From Thiemannella venezuelensis (GTDB lineage Bacteria > Actinomycetota > Actinomycetes > Streptosporangiales > Streptosporangiaceae), in NCBI RefSeq assembly GCF_014203605.1, contig NZ_JACHJJ010000023.1:62001-126000 (forward strand): 64,000 nt of DNA, written 5' to 3'. The translations under genes were made by a program, and so were the position numbers. This document shows, piece by piece, positions 23,711-34,093 of this stretch. Each line of letters begins with the position of its first letter. Position 1 is the first letter of the stretch. The notes under the pieces were generated by a model. That model was given only the letters and a program-made list of their open reading frames with translations. It did no database searches and was not told the DNA's origin.

Positions 23711-24945
23711 GCGCCGGCCCCCGCCTCACCCGCAGGGGACTGCTGACGGGCGGCGCGGTGGCGGCGGCCGGAGCCGTGGCGGCGTGCTCGCCCGCCGCGG
23801 CCACCGGATCCGGGACGCCCGGCGGGCCCGGGACGGCCGCGCGCGGACAGGGCGTCCCCGAGACTCCGGACGGCACCGCCGCCGAGTCCTTCCACGGCGT
23901 CCACCAGGCCGGGATCGCCACGCCGCCGCAGGCCCACGCCGTCTTCGTCGGCCTGGACCTGCTGCCCGGCACCGGCAGGGAGGCGATCGCCCGGATGATG
24001 CGCCTGCTCACCGATGACGCGCGCCGCCTGACCGCGGGCAGGCCCGCGCTGGCCGACACCGAGCCGGAACTGGCGGCGCTTCCCGCCCGGCTGACCGTCA
24101 CCTTCGGGTTCGGCCCCGGCCTGTTCGCCGCGGCCGAGGTCGACCACCTGCGCCCGGAGTCGGTCGCTCCCCTGCCCGCCTTCCCGGTCGACAAGCTGGA
24201 GAAGCGGTGGAACGGCGGTGACCTGCTGCTGCAGATCTGCGCCGACGACCCCCTCACCGTGACCCACGCCCTGCGCATGACCGCCAAGGACGTCCGGTCC
24301 TTCGCCCGGGTCCGGTGGACCCAGCGCGGCTTCCGGCGCGCCGCCCACGTGCAGGGCGCCGGGACGACCCAGCGCAACGTCATGGGACAGCTCGACGGGA
24401 CCGTCAACCCGGAGCCGGGCACGGCCGACTTCGACCGGGCCGTGTGGACCTCCGGAGGCCCGGAGTGGATGCGCGGCGGCACCACGCTGGTGCTGCGGCG
24501 CATCCGGGCCGAACTGGAGACCTGGGACGCCGTCGACCCGGTGGGCAAGGAGTTCGCGGTGGGCCGCCGTCTGGACAGCGGCGCCCCGCTCACCGGGACA
24601 CGCGAGCACGACGAGCCCGACTTCGCCAGGCTCACCCCGGCCGGGTTCCCGGTCATCGCCGAGCAGGCCCACATCCGGCGGGCCCGCGTCACCGATCCGG
24701 GCCTGCGGATCTTCCGCCGGGTCTACAACTACGACGAGGGCCTGTCCGCCGACGGGCGCGCCGACTCGGGGCTGCTGTTCGCCTCCTACCAGGCCGACAT
24801 CGCCCGGCAGTTCCTCCCGGTCCAAAAGCGCCTGGCCGAGGCCGACCTGCTCAACGAGTGGACGACGCCGATCGGCTCGGCCGTGTTCGCCGTCCCGCCG
24901 GGCTGCCCGGACGGCGGATGGATCGGCGAGACCCTGCTGTCCTGA
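23707..24945 (+). CDS. Tat-exported dye-decolorising haem peroxidase (DyP, DtpA/EfeB-like)
   Basis: 412 residues. The GTG start overlaps the chaperone stop by 4 bp. The N-terminus LTRRGLLTGGAVAAAGAVAAC is a twin-arginine signal, with ACS possibly a lipobox. The DyP motif GQLDGT (catalytic Asp) lies near residue 235 and the haem-ligating His in EQAHIRRA near 322; RADSGLLFASYQ is the conserved C-terminal haem-pocket stretch. It uses H2O2 to oxidise dyes or other substrates outside the cell. The tight link with a copper chaperone matches the Streptomyces DtpA arrangement. Confidence 0.9.
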   Translation: MSAGPRLTRRGLLTGGAVAAAGAVAACSPAAATGSGTPGGPGTAARGQGVPETPDGTAAESFHGVHQAGIATPPQAHAVFVGLDLLPGTGREAIARMMRLLTDDARRLTAGRPALADTEPELAALPARLTVTFGFGPGLFAAAEVDHLRPESVAPLPAFPVDKLEKRWNGGDLLLQICADDPLTVTHALRMTAKDVRSFARVRWTQRGFRRAAHVQGAGTTQRNVMGQLDGTVNPEPGTADFDRAVWTSGGPEWMRGGTTLVLRRIRAELETWDAVDPVGKEFAVGRRLDSGAPLTGTREHDEPDFARLTPAGFPVIAEQAHIRRARVTDPGLRIFRRVYNYDEGLSADGRADSGLLFASYQADIARQFLPVQKRLAEADLLNEWTTPIGSAVFAVPPGCPDGGWIGETLLS

Positions 24946-24951
24946 TCTCCG

Positions 24952-24992
24952 TCCCCGCGTCCGGCCACGCGTCCGGTGGCCGGACGCGGGGA
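24952..24992 (+). terminator. Hairpin terminator after the DyP gene
   Basis: A 17-bp perfect stem (24952-24968 with 24976-24992) around a 7-base loop, starting 7 bases after the DyP stop codon. GC-rich with no U-tract. Confidence 0.8.
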
Positions 24993-25080
24993 GGCCGTGC
25001 GGACGGAGTGCGCCGGTCCTGCCCCCGACGCCGTCCCCTCCCGGGAACGCCGCAGGGCGTGGGACCGCGCGGACACGCGC

Positions 25081-25128
25081 GAGGCCCCGCCGTACGGACC
25101 CGGGGGGAAGTCCGTACGGCGGGGCCTC
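25081..25128. terminator. Long hairpin between convergent genes
   Basis: An 18-bp perfect inverted repeat (25081-25098 and 25111-25128) with a 12-base loop, containing the CCGTACGG core often seen in intergenic hairpins of these genomes. It could act as a second, bidirectional terminator. Confidence 0.65.
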
Positions 25129-25144
25129 ATCCGACGACCTGGTC

Positions 25145-25200
25145 ATCGAGCCCGCCCGGGGAACCGTCCCATGCCCTGGAAGCGTCCGGGCGGGCTCGAT
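25145..25200 (-). terminator. Hairpin terminator after aceA
   Basis: A 15-bp perfect stem (25145-25159 with 25186-25200) around a 26-base loop, ending 19 bases beyond the aceA stop. The likely terminator for the isocitrate lyase transcript. Confidence 0.65.
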
Positions 25201-25219
25201 GCGAAGAAGCGTCCGAGTG

Positions 25220-26509
<1,290 letters not shown>

Positions 26510-26580
26510 TTTTTCACTCCTTGTCGTCCCCTGGGTGCCTTGCCATGAGTCTGTGCCCAGACGAAACGGGCAAACAAGGC

Positions 26581-26637
26581 CGATTTTGCGGAAAGAATCG
26601 AGTTTTTTCTCTAAACACGAATACTCGCGGGTATTCG
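26581..26637. promoter_or_regulatory. aceA-ramB divergent control region
   Basis: The 323-bp gap holds an AT-rich stretch with ATTTTGCGGAAA (26583-26594), similar to RamB-type boxes (A/T-rich around TTTGC), and an inverted repeat CGAATAC-6-GTATTCG (26618-26637). Both lie 70-130 bp upstream of aceA. They are candidate sites for RamB and a second acetate/carbon regulator. The rest of the gap shows nothing clear. Confidence 0.5.
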
Positions 26638-26832
26638 GAAGAGAAGAAGTTCAGAGTTTTCGTTATGGACTAGACCAATCGGGCCTGTGGTCCAGACCAC
26701 TCCGCGCGCGGGCCGTACAAGATCGTCGAAAGGGGGCGGCCGGGCTCCTCCGGGCCCGCCTGGTGGCCGGCCGGCGAGGGCGGGGCCTTCCGAGGTGGAA
26801 AATACGGGGAAATTTCGCTTAGGATCGAGGTC

Positions 26833-28302
26833 ATGGGATCCTTGGTGGGTGAAGAACCGCTGTCTTTGACGCAGGAGCTCGATCTCATCGCCTTCGGGCA
26901 GCGCCTGCGCCACCTGCGCAAGCAGCGCGGCCTCACCCTCTCCGACCTCGGCGAACGCGTCGGCCGCGCACCGAGCCAGCTCTCCCTGCTGGAGAACGGC
27001 AAGCGCGAGCCGAAGCTCTCGCTGCTCAAGGCGCTCGCCTCCGCGCTGGGCGTACCGGTGGAGGAGCTGCTGCGCCGCCAGGCGCCCAACCGGCGGGCGC
27101 AACTGGAGATGGCGCTGGAGGAGGCCCAGCGCGACCCGCTCTACGCCGGGCTCGGCCTGGCCAGGCTGAAGGTCTCCGCACGCGTCCCCAACGACGTGCT
27201 CGAACACATCCTCGGCCTGTACGGCGAGCTGCGCTCACGCGAGACCAAGGGCACCGCGACCCCCGAGGAGGCCCGGGCCGCCAACGCCGAGCTCCGCCGC
27301 AAGCAGCGCGAGCAGGGCAACTACTTCGCGGAGATCGAGAAGGCCGCCGCCGAGGCGCTGGCCGCGGTCGGCTACCGGTCCGGGGCGCTGTCCCAGAGCA
27401 CCGTCCAGGCGCTGGTCACCCACTTCGGCTACACCGTGCAGACCGTGCAGGACCTGCCCAGGACGGTCCGCTCCATCACCGACCTGCGCAACCGGCGCAT
27501 CTACGTCAAGCACGAGCAGCTCGGCATGCACACCCCCCGCACGATCCTGCTGCAGACCATCGGCCACCTGGCCCTCGGCCACCACAAGCCCCGCGACTTC
27601 GCCGACTTCCTGCGCCAGCGCACCGAGGCCAACTACTTCGCCGCCGCCGTGCTCGTGCCCGAGGCCGCCGCGGTGCCGTACCTGAGGGAGGCCAAGCAGG
27701 ACCGCGCGCTCAGCGTGGAGGACCTGCGCGACGTGTTCGCCGTCTCCTACGAGATGGCCGCGCACCGCTTCACCAACCTGGCCACGCACTTCCTCGACCT
27801 GGTCTGCCACTTCGTCCGCAACGACGCCGGCGGGATCATCTACAAGGCCTACGAGAACGACGGCATCGTCTTCCCCGCCGACGAGCAGGGCGCGATCGAG
27901 GGCCAGCGGATGTGCCTGCAGTGGTCGGGGCGCCAGGTCTTCGCCTCGCCCGACCGCTTCTCCGTCTTCTACCAGTACTCCGACTCGCCGACCGGCACCT
28001 ACTTCTGCGTCGCCCACGTGGACCCGAGCCGCGAGCGGGACTTCGCCATCACCCTCGGCGTGCCGTACCGCGAGTCACGCTGGTTCCGCGGCCGGGAGAC
28101 CACCCACCGGACCAGGTCCGACTGCCCCTCCGGCGACTGCTGCCGGCGTCCGCCCGCCGAGCTGACCCAGCGCTGGGAGGGCTACGCCTGGCCCTCGGCC
28201 CGCGCCAACTCCCACGTGCTGGCCGCGCTCCCGCCCGGCTCCTTCCCCGGCGTGGACGAGGCCGACGTCTACACCTTCCTGGAGCGTCACGCCGTCGACT
28301 GA
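26833..28302 (+). CDS. ramB: RamB-type acetate metabolism regulator
   Basis: 489 residues. An XRE helix-turn-helix at about 20-78 (FGQRLRHLRKQRGLTLSDLGERVGRAPSQLSLLENGKRE) is followed by an IrrE/ImmA-like domain (about 200-290) with a degenerate metal site (IGHLALGHH), and a C-terminal DUF2083-type region with a Cys pair cluster (SDCPSGDCCRRPP). This layout and length are those of RamB, the regulator of glyoxylate-shunt and acetate genes. It is divergent from aceA. Its 3' end overlaps the convergent CHAT gene by 16 bp. The ATG at 26833 has only a weak GAGG before it. Confidence 0.87.
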   Translation: MGSLVGEEPLSLTQELDLIAFGQRLRHLRKQRGLTLSDLGERVGRAPSQLSLLENGKREPKLSLLKALASALGVPVEELLRRQAPNRRAQLEMALEEAQRDPLYAGLGLARLKVSARVPNDVLEHILGLYGELRSRETKGTATPEEARAANAELRRKQREQGNYFAEIEKAAAEALAAVGYRSGALSQSTVQALVTHFGYTVQTVQDLPRTVRSITDLRNRRIYVKHEQLGMHTPRTILLQTIGHLALGHHKPRDFADFLRQRTEANYFAAAVLVPEAAAVPYLREAKQDRALSVEDLRDVFAVSYEMAAHRFTNLATHFLDLVCHFVRNDAGGIIYKAYENDGIVFPADEQGAIEGQRMCLQWSGRQVFASPDRFSVFYQYSDSPTGTYFCVAHVDPSRERDFAITLGVPYRESRWFRGRETTHRTRSDCPSGDCCRRPPAELTQRWEGYAWPSARANSHVLAALPPGSFPGVDEADVYTFLERHAVD

Positions 28303-29816
28303 GGCGGGGCGAGCACGGCCGACGGATGGCCGGAGAACCGGTAGGCCAGCGCCGCCGCCGAGCCCGCGCAGCGCAGGGAGCGCAGGGCCTCCGCGGGGGG
28401 TTCACCGGCCAGGCAGCGCCGGTGGAGCTCCAGCGCCAGCTCCCGCGCGGCCTCGCCGCCGACCGGCCAGAGCGGGGCGGCCGCACCGCCCGCCCCCGCC
28501 ACCAGGAACGCCGGGGCCAGGTCGGGGTCGGCGCCTCCGGCGAGGAAGACGAAGGGCGCGCCCTCCAGGCGGTGCCCGGCGACCAGGCGGGGCACCGGGT
28601 CCGAGCCGTCGACCCGGAGCAGGCCGCCGGTCCCGCCGGGCACGGTCAGGCCGATCAGCTCCGCCGGCTCGCCGAACGCCGCCAGGGTGCCGTGGAGCGC
28701 CGCCAGGCCGTCGCGGAGCGCGGAGGCCTCGCCCCGGACGACCGGCGGCGCGGGCAGCCCCGGACGCCGCCCGCCGAGGGACCACCGGCCGACCACCGCC
28801 TGGCAGTCGAGGAAGGCGGGGAGCGACGGGTCGAGCGGCCGCTCCAGCGCCGCCAGCTCCCAGGGGACGTACGGGTCCTCGGAGAGCAGGAGGATCCGCG
28901 GCGGGCGCGGCGCGATCCGCGCGGCCACCGCCTCCAGCAGCTCCAGGAACCCGGCGGGGACCTCCCGCGCCAGCCGCTCTCCGGCGGCGGCGCGCAGACG
29001 GGAGGGGGCGTCCGCGCGGTCCGCCCGCCCGAGCAGGTCGCGGCCGAGCGCCGAGGCCCGCGTGCCCAGGTCGCAGAGTTCGGCCCGGTCGGGGGTGACG
29101 AAGTGCGGGGACAGGTAGGACCACCACAGCCGCCCGGGCCGGTCGCCGTGGGCGATGACGGCGGTGACGTCCGCGAACCCGCCGGGCCGGGGCTGCCGGA
29201 TCCGGGTGCCCGCGACCGGGTCCGGGGCAGGGGCCGGAGCGGGGTCGCGGCCGAGCAGACCGGGGGAGCCGAGGACCGCGACGGCCCGCGTCCCGAAGCC
29301 GGTCACCTGGCCCTGGACCGAGTAGACCGCCCGGATCCGCCGGACCGCCGCCGCCGCGGCCTCCGCGTCCGGAGGGAGGCGCGGGTCCCGGACGGCCTGC
29401 GGGGCTCCGGCGCCCTGCGGACCGGGGGAGCGCTGAGGGCCCCGCGGACCGGGACGGTCCGGCGGGAGTGCCACCAGGGGCAGGACCGCGGCGGGGTACG
29501 GCGACGCCTCGTCCACCCGCAGCCGTACCCGCCACCCGCCCGGCGCCTCGAACCCCTCGGCGATGACCTGGACGTCCAGCTCGAACGGCGCGCGGAGGGC
29601 CGGAGCCCCGGCGTCCGCCCCGGTCGCCGCCGGGTCCGCCGCGAGCCCCGCGCGGATCTCCAGGCCCCAGCCCGCCACGACCTCTCCGGCCGCCTCGATC
29701 AGCGGGAACGCCTCCCACTCCGCCGGGTCCGCCCGCTTGCCGGGCCTGCGGAAGGCTCCGGTCAGCCGGTGGAGCACCGAGGGCCCCTTCCGCCGGGCCG
29801 GGACTGCCGGATCCAT
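28287..29816 (-). CDS. CHAT-fold protein lacking the catalytic dyad
   Basis: 509 residues. The C-terminal half resembles a CHAT (caspase-like) domain: RILLLSEDPYVPWELAAL corresponds to the family's lPWELl strand and AYRFSGHPSAVL to the end of the fold. The places where the catalytic His and Cys normally sit read VVRGEASALRD and FVFLAGGADPD, with no His-Gly or Asn-Ala-Cys motif, so protease activity is unlikely. The N-terminal half is not recognised. GGGAGGAG lies 6-13 bases before the ATG at 29816. It is convergent with ramB and divergent from gpgS. Possibly a scaffold or ligand sensor; this is inference. Confidence 0.6.
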   Translation of the reverse strand: MDPAVPARRKGPSVLHRLTGAFRRPGKRADPAEWEAFPLIEAAGEVVAGWGLEIRAGLAADPAATGADAGAPALRAPFELDVQVIAEGFEAPGGWRVRLRVDEASPYPAAVLPLVALPPDRPGPRGPQRSPGPQGAGAPQAVRDPRLPPDAEAAAAAVRRIRAVYSVQGQVTGFGTRAVAVLGSPGLLGRDPAPAPAPDPVAGTRIRQPRPGGFADVTAVIAHGDRPGRLWWSYLSPHFVTPDRAELCDLGTRASALGRDLLGRADRADAPSRLRAAAGERLAREVPAGFLELLEAVAARIAPRPPRILLLSEDPYVPWELAALERPLDPSLPAFLDCQAVVGRWSLGGRRPGLPAPPVVRGEASALRDGLAALHGTLAAFGEPAELIGLTVPGGTGGLLRVDGSDPVPRLVAGHRLEGAPFVFLAGGADPDLAPAFLVAGAGGAAAPLWPVGGEAARELALELHRRCLAGEPPAEALRSLRCAGSAAALAYRFSGHPSAVLAPPQSTA

Positions 29817-29947
29817 GCCGTCTCCTCCCGCTCGGGCCTGAGCCGATCTTCCCACCTGGCGGCCGCGGGCGGGAGCCGGTACTCGAGGTGAATCAGTGCA
29901 CCATAGGGTGATACCTGTGGATTCCGAGATGGTGGGAAGGGTGGGTT

Positions 29948-30904
29948 GTGCTGCCTGAGGTCGAGGCATGGCTGCGCAGCCGTACATCATCATCGGATGG
30001 CTGGCCCCTGCCATGGCTGCTGGAGGCGAAGGGCGGCACCACGGTCAGCGTCGTGCTCCCCGCCCGGGACGAGGCCGGGACGGTCGGGGAGATCGTCACC
30101 GCGATCCGGCGGGAGCTGATGGAGGCGGCGCCGCTCGTCGACGAGCTGGTGGTCATCGACTCCCGCTCGACCGACGACACCGCCGCCCGCGCCGCCGCGG
30201 CGGGGGCCAGGGTGGTCGCGCAGGACGAGATCCTGCCGGACCTCAAGCCGCTGGACGGCAAGGGGGAGGCGCTGTGGAAGTCCCTGGCCGCGACCTCCGG
30301 CGACCTGCTGGTCTTCGTCGACGCGGACCTGCGGGAGTTCCGCACGTCCTTCGTGACCGGGCTGCTCGGCCCGCTGCTCGGCGACCCCGGCGTCGTCTAC
30401 GTCAAGGGCTGCTACGACCGGCCGCTGGGCGACCTCGGCAACGGCGGCGGGCGGGTCACCGAGCTGGTCGCCCGTCCCCTGCTGAACCTGCACTGGCCGC
30501 TGCTGGCCGGGTTCGTCCAGCCCCTCGCGGGGGAGTACGCCGGGCGGCGCTCGGTGCTGGAACGGGTCCCGTTCGTCACCGGCTACGGGGTGGAGCTCGG
30601 GCTCCTGGTCGACCTGCTGGATCTGGCCGGGCTCGACGCCCTCGCCCAGGTCGACCTGGGCCGCCGGGTCCACTCCCACCAGTCCACCGAGGCTCTGGGC
30701 GGCATGGCCGCGCAGATCCTGCAGACCGCCTGGTCCCGGCTGGACCGCCAGGACAAGATGATCCCGCTGCACGAGCCGTCCCCGCGGCTGGCCCAGTTCC
30801 GCCGGGGGCCCGGAGGCCACCACGCGACGGTCCGGGACGTGGCCGTGGCCGAGCGGCCTCCCATGGTCGGCGTCCCCGGGTACGGCGCGCGCGCCGCGGG
30901 CTGA
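29948..30904 (+). CDS. gpgS: Glucosyl-3-phosphoglycerate synthase
   Basis: 318 residues, GT81 fold (GT-A). It transfers glucose from a nucleotide sugar to 3-phosphoglycerate, the first step to glucosylglycerate and methylglucose lipopolysaccharides. Seen motifs: SVVLPARDEAGTVGEIV, DSRSTDDTAARA, the DxD-like VFVDADLREF, GKGEALWKS and the C-terminal HSHQSTEALGGMA. The GTG at 29948 has GGAAGGG 7 bases upstream, and a TAGGGT box lies at 29905-29910. No phosphatase or methyltransferase partner is adjacent. Confidence 0.9.
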   Translation: MLPEVEAWLRSRTSSSDGWPLPWLLEAKGGTTVSVVLPARDEAGTVGEIVTAIRRELMEAAPLVDELVVIDSRSTDDTAARAAAAGARVVAQDEILPDLKPLDGKGEALWKSLAATSGDLLVFVDADLREFRTSFVTGLLGPLLGDPGVVYVKGCYDRPLGDLGNGGGRVTELVARPLLNLHWPLLAGFVQPLAGEYAGRRSVLERVPFVTGYGVELGLLVDLLDLAGLDALAQVDLGRRVHSHQSTEALGGMAAQILQTAWSRLDRQDKMIPLHEPSPRLAQFRRGPGGHHATVRDVAVAERPPMVGVPGYGARAAG

Positions 30905-31082
30905 CCGGCGCGCGAGACCGCGGGCTCCTTCCCGCCGGGCCGCGCCCGTCCTGCCCGGCGGGCCCGCCCTCCCGCCGCGCCGCGACCGCCGCCGGAATCC
31001 TCACCTCGTCCCGGGGCAGATAGGCACGGAGGATCGGTGTCCCCGCTTCTCGGGAGGCCGTACCGGCCGGTAAAGTAGGGGT

Positions 31083-31097
31083 GTTACCGTTGGTAAC
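31083..31097. promoter_or_regulatory. Inverted repeat before the acyl-CoA dehydrogenase gene
   Basis: GTTACC-GTT-GGTAAC is a perfect 15-bp inverted repeat 21 bp upstream of the gene, overlapping the likely promoter and 5' leader. It suits a TetR/FadR-type repressor of fatty acid genes; the regulator is unknown. Confidence 0.55.
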
Positions 31098-31118
31098 GCA
31101 TCCCGGAGGAGTGGACGA

Positions 31119-32339
31119 ATGAGCGAGACCGGCTTCTGCCCGGAGTTGGGCGACGACGTGCGCGAGGTGCGCGACTGGGTGCACGAGTTCGCCCGCACGG
31201 TCGTCCGCCCGGCCGGCGCCGAATGGGACGAGCGCGAGGAGACGCCCTGGCCGGTCATCCAGGAGGCCGCCAAGATCGGCCTCTACTCGCTCGACTTCTT
31301 CGCCCAGCAGTGGTTCGAGCCCAGCGGCCTCGGCCTGATCGTCGCGTTCGAGGAGCTCTTCTGGGGCGACGCCGGGATCGGCCTGTCCATCGTCGGCACC
31401 GGCCTGGCCGCCGCCGCCCTGTCCGCGAGCGGCACCCCCGAGCAGATCGGGCAGTGGCTCCCGCAGATGTTCGGCACCCCCGACGACGTCAAGCTCGGCG
31501 CGTTCTGCGCCTCCGAACCGGACGCCGGCTCCGACGTGGGCGCCATCCGCACCAGGGCCGTCCACGACGAGGCCTCCGGCGACTGGATCCTCAACGGGGT
31601 CAAGACCTGGGCCACCAACGGCGGCATCGCCGACGTGCACGTCATCGTCGCCTCCGTCGACCCCTCCCTGGGCACCCGGGGCCAGGCCTCCTTCGTCGTC
31701 CCCCCGGGGACGCCCGGCCTGTCGATGGGCCAGAAGTTCAAGAAGCACGGCATCCGCGCCTCCCACACCGCCGAGGTCGTCCTCGACAACGTCCGCCTGC
31801 CCGGCTCATGCCTGCTCGGCGGGAAGGAGAAGCTCGACGCGCGGCTGGCGCGCGTCCGCGAGGGCGGGCGGGCCGGAGAGCAGGCGGCCATGCGCACCTT
31901 CGAGACGACCAGGCCCTCGGTGGCGGCCATGGCGGTCGGCATCGCCCGCGCCGGCTTCGAGTACGCCCGCGACTACGCCCGCGAGCGCGAGCAGTTCGGC
32001 CGCAAGATCGGTGAGAACCAGGCCATCGCCTTCCTGCTGGCCGACATGGCCACCCGGGTCGACGTCGCCCGCCTGATGACGTGGCGGGCGGCCTGGATGG
32101 CCCGCAACGGCAAGACCTTCGAGCAGGCCGAGGGGTCGATGTGCAAGCTGGTGGCGGGGGAGACCGCGGTGTGGGTGACCGAGCAGGCGATCCAGATCCT
32201 GGGCGGGGCGGGCTACACGCGTGAGCACCCGGTCGAGCGCTTCCACCGCGACGCCAAGATCTACACCATCTTCGAGGGCACGTCCGAGATCCAGCGTTTG
32301 ATCATCGGCCGCGCGGTCACCGGCCTGCCCGTTCGCTGA
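31119..32339 (+). CDS. Acyl-CoA dehydrogenase
   Basis: 406 residues, a full-length FAD flavoenzyme that makes the 2,3-double bond in acyl-CoA. It has the FAD/substrate motifs AFCASEPDAGSDV and VKTWATNGG, and the catalytic Glu in the C-terminal IFEGTSEIQ. AREREQFGRKIGENQAI is the typical dimer/FAD segment. CGGAGGAG lies 7-14 bases before the ATG. It stands alone, the last ordinary chromosomal gene before the IS-rich region. Chain-length preference cannot be told. Confidence 0.92.
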   Translation: MSETGFCPELGDDVREVRDWVHEFARTVVRPAGAEWDEREETPWPVIQEAAKIGLYSLDFFAQQWFEPSGLGLIVAFEELFWGDAGIGLSIVGTGLAAAALSASGTPEQIGQWLPQMFGTPDDVKLGAFCASEPDAGSDVGAIRTRAVHDEASGDWILNGVKTWATNGGIADVHVIVASVDPSLGTRGQASFVVPPGTPGLSMGQKFKKHGIRASHTAEVVLDNVRLPGSCLLGGKEKLDARLARVREGGRAGEQAAMRTFETTRPSVAAMAVGIARAGFEYARDYAREREQFGRKIGENQAIAFLLADMATRVDVARLMTWRAAWMARNGKTFEQAEGSMCKLVAGETAVWVTEQAIQILGGAGYTREHPVERFHRDAKIYTIFEGTSEIQRLIIGRAVTGLPVR

Positions 32340-32434
32340 AGATGTCCGATTTTCTGATCATGGTGTGAGGTCCCGGTTTCGGCCCCTGTTCCGTCGCTGT
32401 TCCGTCAGAGCGTCCGGCTGCGCATCGTGGAAGA

Positions 32435-32716
32435 TCATCTCTGGCGGAGGCGGTCCGCGATGTCGAGCCCTTGCTGCGGACTGGGGGTGAAACAGGCGGG
32501 ATCGAAGCCGATCCGGACCTCGCCGCCGGGGACCAGCGCGTAGGTGATGCCGTCGCGGTGGAACAGGGCCCGGCGCAGGCGGCGCCCGGCGTAGTCGGCG
32601 TCTTCCAGACAGAGCAGGTCGGCTGAGAACTGCTCGGCCAGACGTTCGGCGTGGGCGAGGGCCTGGTGGTCGTCGAGACCCGCCCAGCGGGCGGCGGTCA
32701 GGTCTGCCAGGGACAT
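32435..32716 (-). CDS. Hypothetical protein (possibly a fragment)
   Basis: 93 residues from the ATG at 32716; the frame is open further to 32899 but that part looks non-coding. ADLTAARWAGLDDHQALAHAERLA is helical and is followed by a beta stretch HRDGITYALVPGGEVRIGFDP, reminiscent of the N-terminal strand of larger hypothetical proteins. No ribosome site is evident. It may be a remnant of a longer gene at the edge of the accessory region. Confidence 0.4.
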   Translation of the reverse strand: MSLADLTAARWAGLDDHQALAHAERLAEQFSADLLCLEDADYAGRRLRRALFHRDGITYALVPGGEVRIGFDPACFTPSPQQGLDIADRLRQR

Positions 32717-33117
32717 GCCGGGCAGTCTGCCGCATGTTCTGCCGGTGCATCCAGCCGGACTCCGCCGGATGGGAGCACGGCGGTACGGCGGACCGGCCGG
32801 ACTGAACCCGAAGCGCTCCAGGAAGGCGGTGCGATAGTTCTCAGCCGGATACAGGCTGTTCCTCTCGCAGCCGTACGGCGACGGCACGGGCCTTGGCACT
32901 GCTTACGGAAAGCTCCCGCCGGAGGGTGTCGGTCGATATCGGCCGTCCGTGAACGGCTTGGTGCGCAAGATCGGCTTGACGTGCCTGTTCGAGAAGCTGC
33001 TCATCGTCCACGACCTGGCGAGGGTGCTGAGAGCGTGAGGCGCGCGATGCCGGAGGTTGATCGAGATGCGGGTGTCGTGTGTGGGTCTCCAGGGCTACAG
33101 AGACTGAAAGCCAGGGG
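32717..33117. other. Intergenic stretch with no clear gene
   Basis: Open frames here are short, overlap one another and match nothing I recognise. The region marks the transition from ordered chromosome to insertion-sequence debris. Confidence 0.4.
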
Positions 33118-33280
33118 TTACATCGAGTCGGGTGTGAGACCTGTCGCGGCGATGAACCCGTTGAGCAGGTCGGAACGGTACTGCATGGGCTTGAGCCGGC
33201 TCCTGATCAGACGAGCGAGCTGGTCGATGTCGCCGACGGTGAAGTTGAACAGCTTGGTGCGCAGAGCCGACCAGATGCTC
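33118..33280 (-). pseudogene. IS630-family transposase, C-terminal remnant
   Basis: The minus-strand frame encodes TSIWSALRTKLFNFTVGDIDQ then LARLIRSRLKPMQYRSDLLNGFIAATGLT, the conserved C-terminus of IS630-type transposases (IWSxLKR...RLKxMQYxP.LLxGFLAxTGL). Everything upstream is missing: the IS3 element starts here, so its insertion or a later deletion removed the rest. Confidence 0.75.
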
Positions 33281-33347
33281 GTGAGGTGCCCCGGATCTTC
33301 CGGACAGGCCCCCAACTACCGTTGAGGGCGTACCGGGAGGGAAGAGG

Positions 33348-33642
33348 ATGGCGGGACGTAGCCGACGATTCAGCCAGGAGTTCAAGGACGAAGCAGTCCG
33401 CATGGTGCTGGAGGGCCCGCGGCCGGTGGCGCATGTGGCCAAGGAACTCGGTATCCATGACACCACGCTCGGGAATTGGGTGAACACCTACCGGCGAACC
33501 CGGGGCAATGACGTGGCGCCGGCACAGGATACGGGCGAGAAGAAAAGCGATCGGGAGCTTGCGCTGGAGCGAGAGAATCGCAAGCTCCGCGAAGAGAACG
33601 AGTTCCTGAAAAAGCCGCGGCCTTCTTCGCCCGGGAACAGCG
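33348..33642 (+). pseudogene. IS3-family transposase OrfA (frameshifted end)
   Basis: An N-terminal helix-turn-helix (FSQEFKDEAVRMVLEGPRPV, then HVAKELGIHDTTLGNWV) and leucine-zipper-like LERENRKLREENEFLKK are typical of OrfA. The usual end AAAFFAREQR is present but one base out of frame after CTGAAAAAG (near 33612). A GTG for orfB overlaps the TGA of that original frame. Confidence 0.75.
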
Positions 33643-34087
33643 GTGACCGCCAAGTACGAGCTCATCGATGCGGAGAAGGCCTCTTACGCTGTTGTGGACA
33701 TGTGCGCGTGGCTGGGCGTGTCCCGCTCCGGTTATTACGAATGGCGCGGGCGGCCGGTCTCGGCGACCGCTGAGCGCCGGGAACGGCTGAAGGAAAAAAT
33801 TGAGGCGCTCTTCGCCGACAGCCATCAGACCTATGGCTACCGGCGGATCCACGCGGCTTTGCTCCGCTCGGGAGAACAGGTCAGCGACGAGCTCGTCCGG
33901 CATCTGATGCGCGAGCTGGGCCTGCGGCCGGGGCGGAGTCGGCCGTGGCGGCCGGTCACCACCCTGGCCGATGGCTCTTATAGCGGGATTCCCGACCTGG
34001 TACGGCGGGAATTCACCGCGAGGCGGCCGGGTAGCAAGCTGGTCGGGGACATTACCTACATCCCCACCTGGGAGGGGTTCGTTTATC
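33643..34087 (+). pseudogene. IS3-family transposase OrfB, N-terminal half
   Basis: 148 codons: YAVVDMCAWLGVSRSGYYEW, HQTYGYRRIHAALLRSGEQV, then GDITYIPTWEGFVY, the first part of the rve integrase core with its first catalytic Asp. Broken by the ISL3-type insertion after TTCGTTTATC; it continues in the same frame at 37187. Confidence 0.85.
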
Positions 34088-34093
34088 GGCTCT

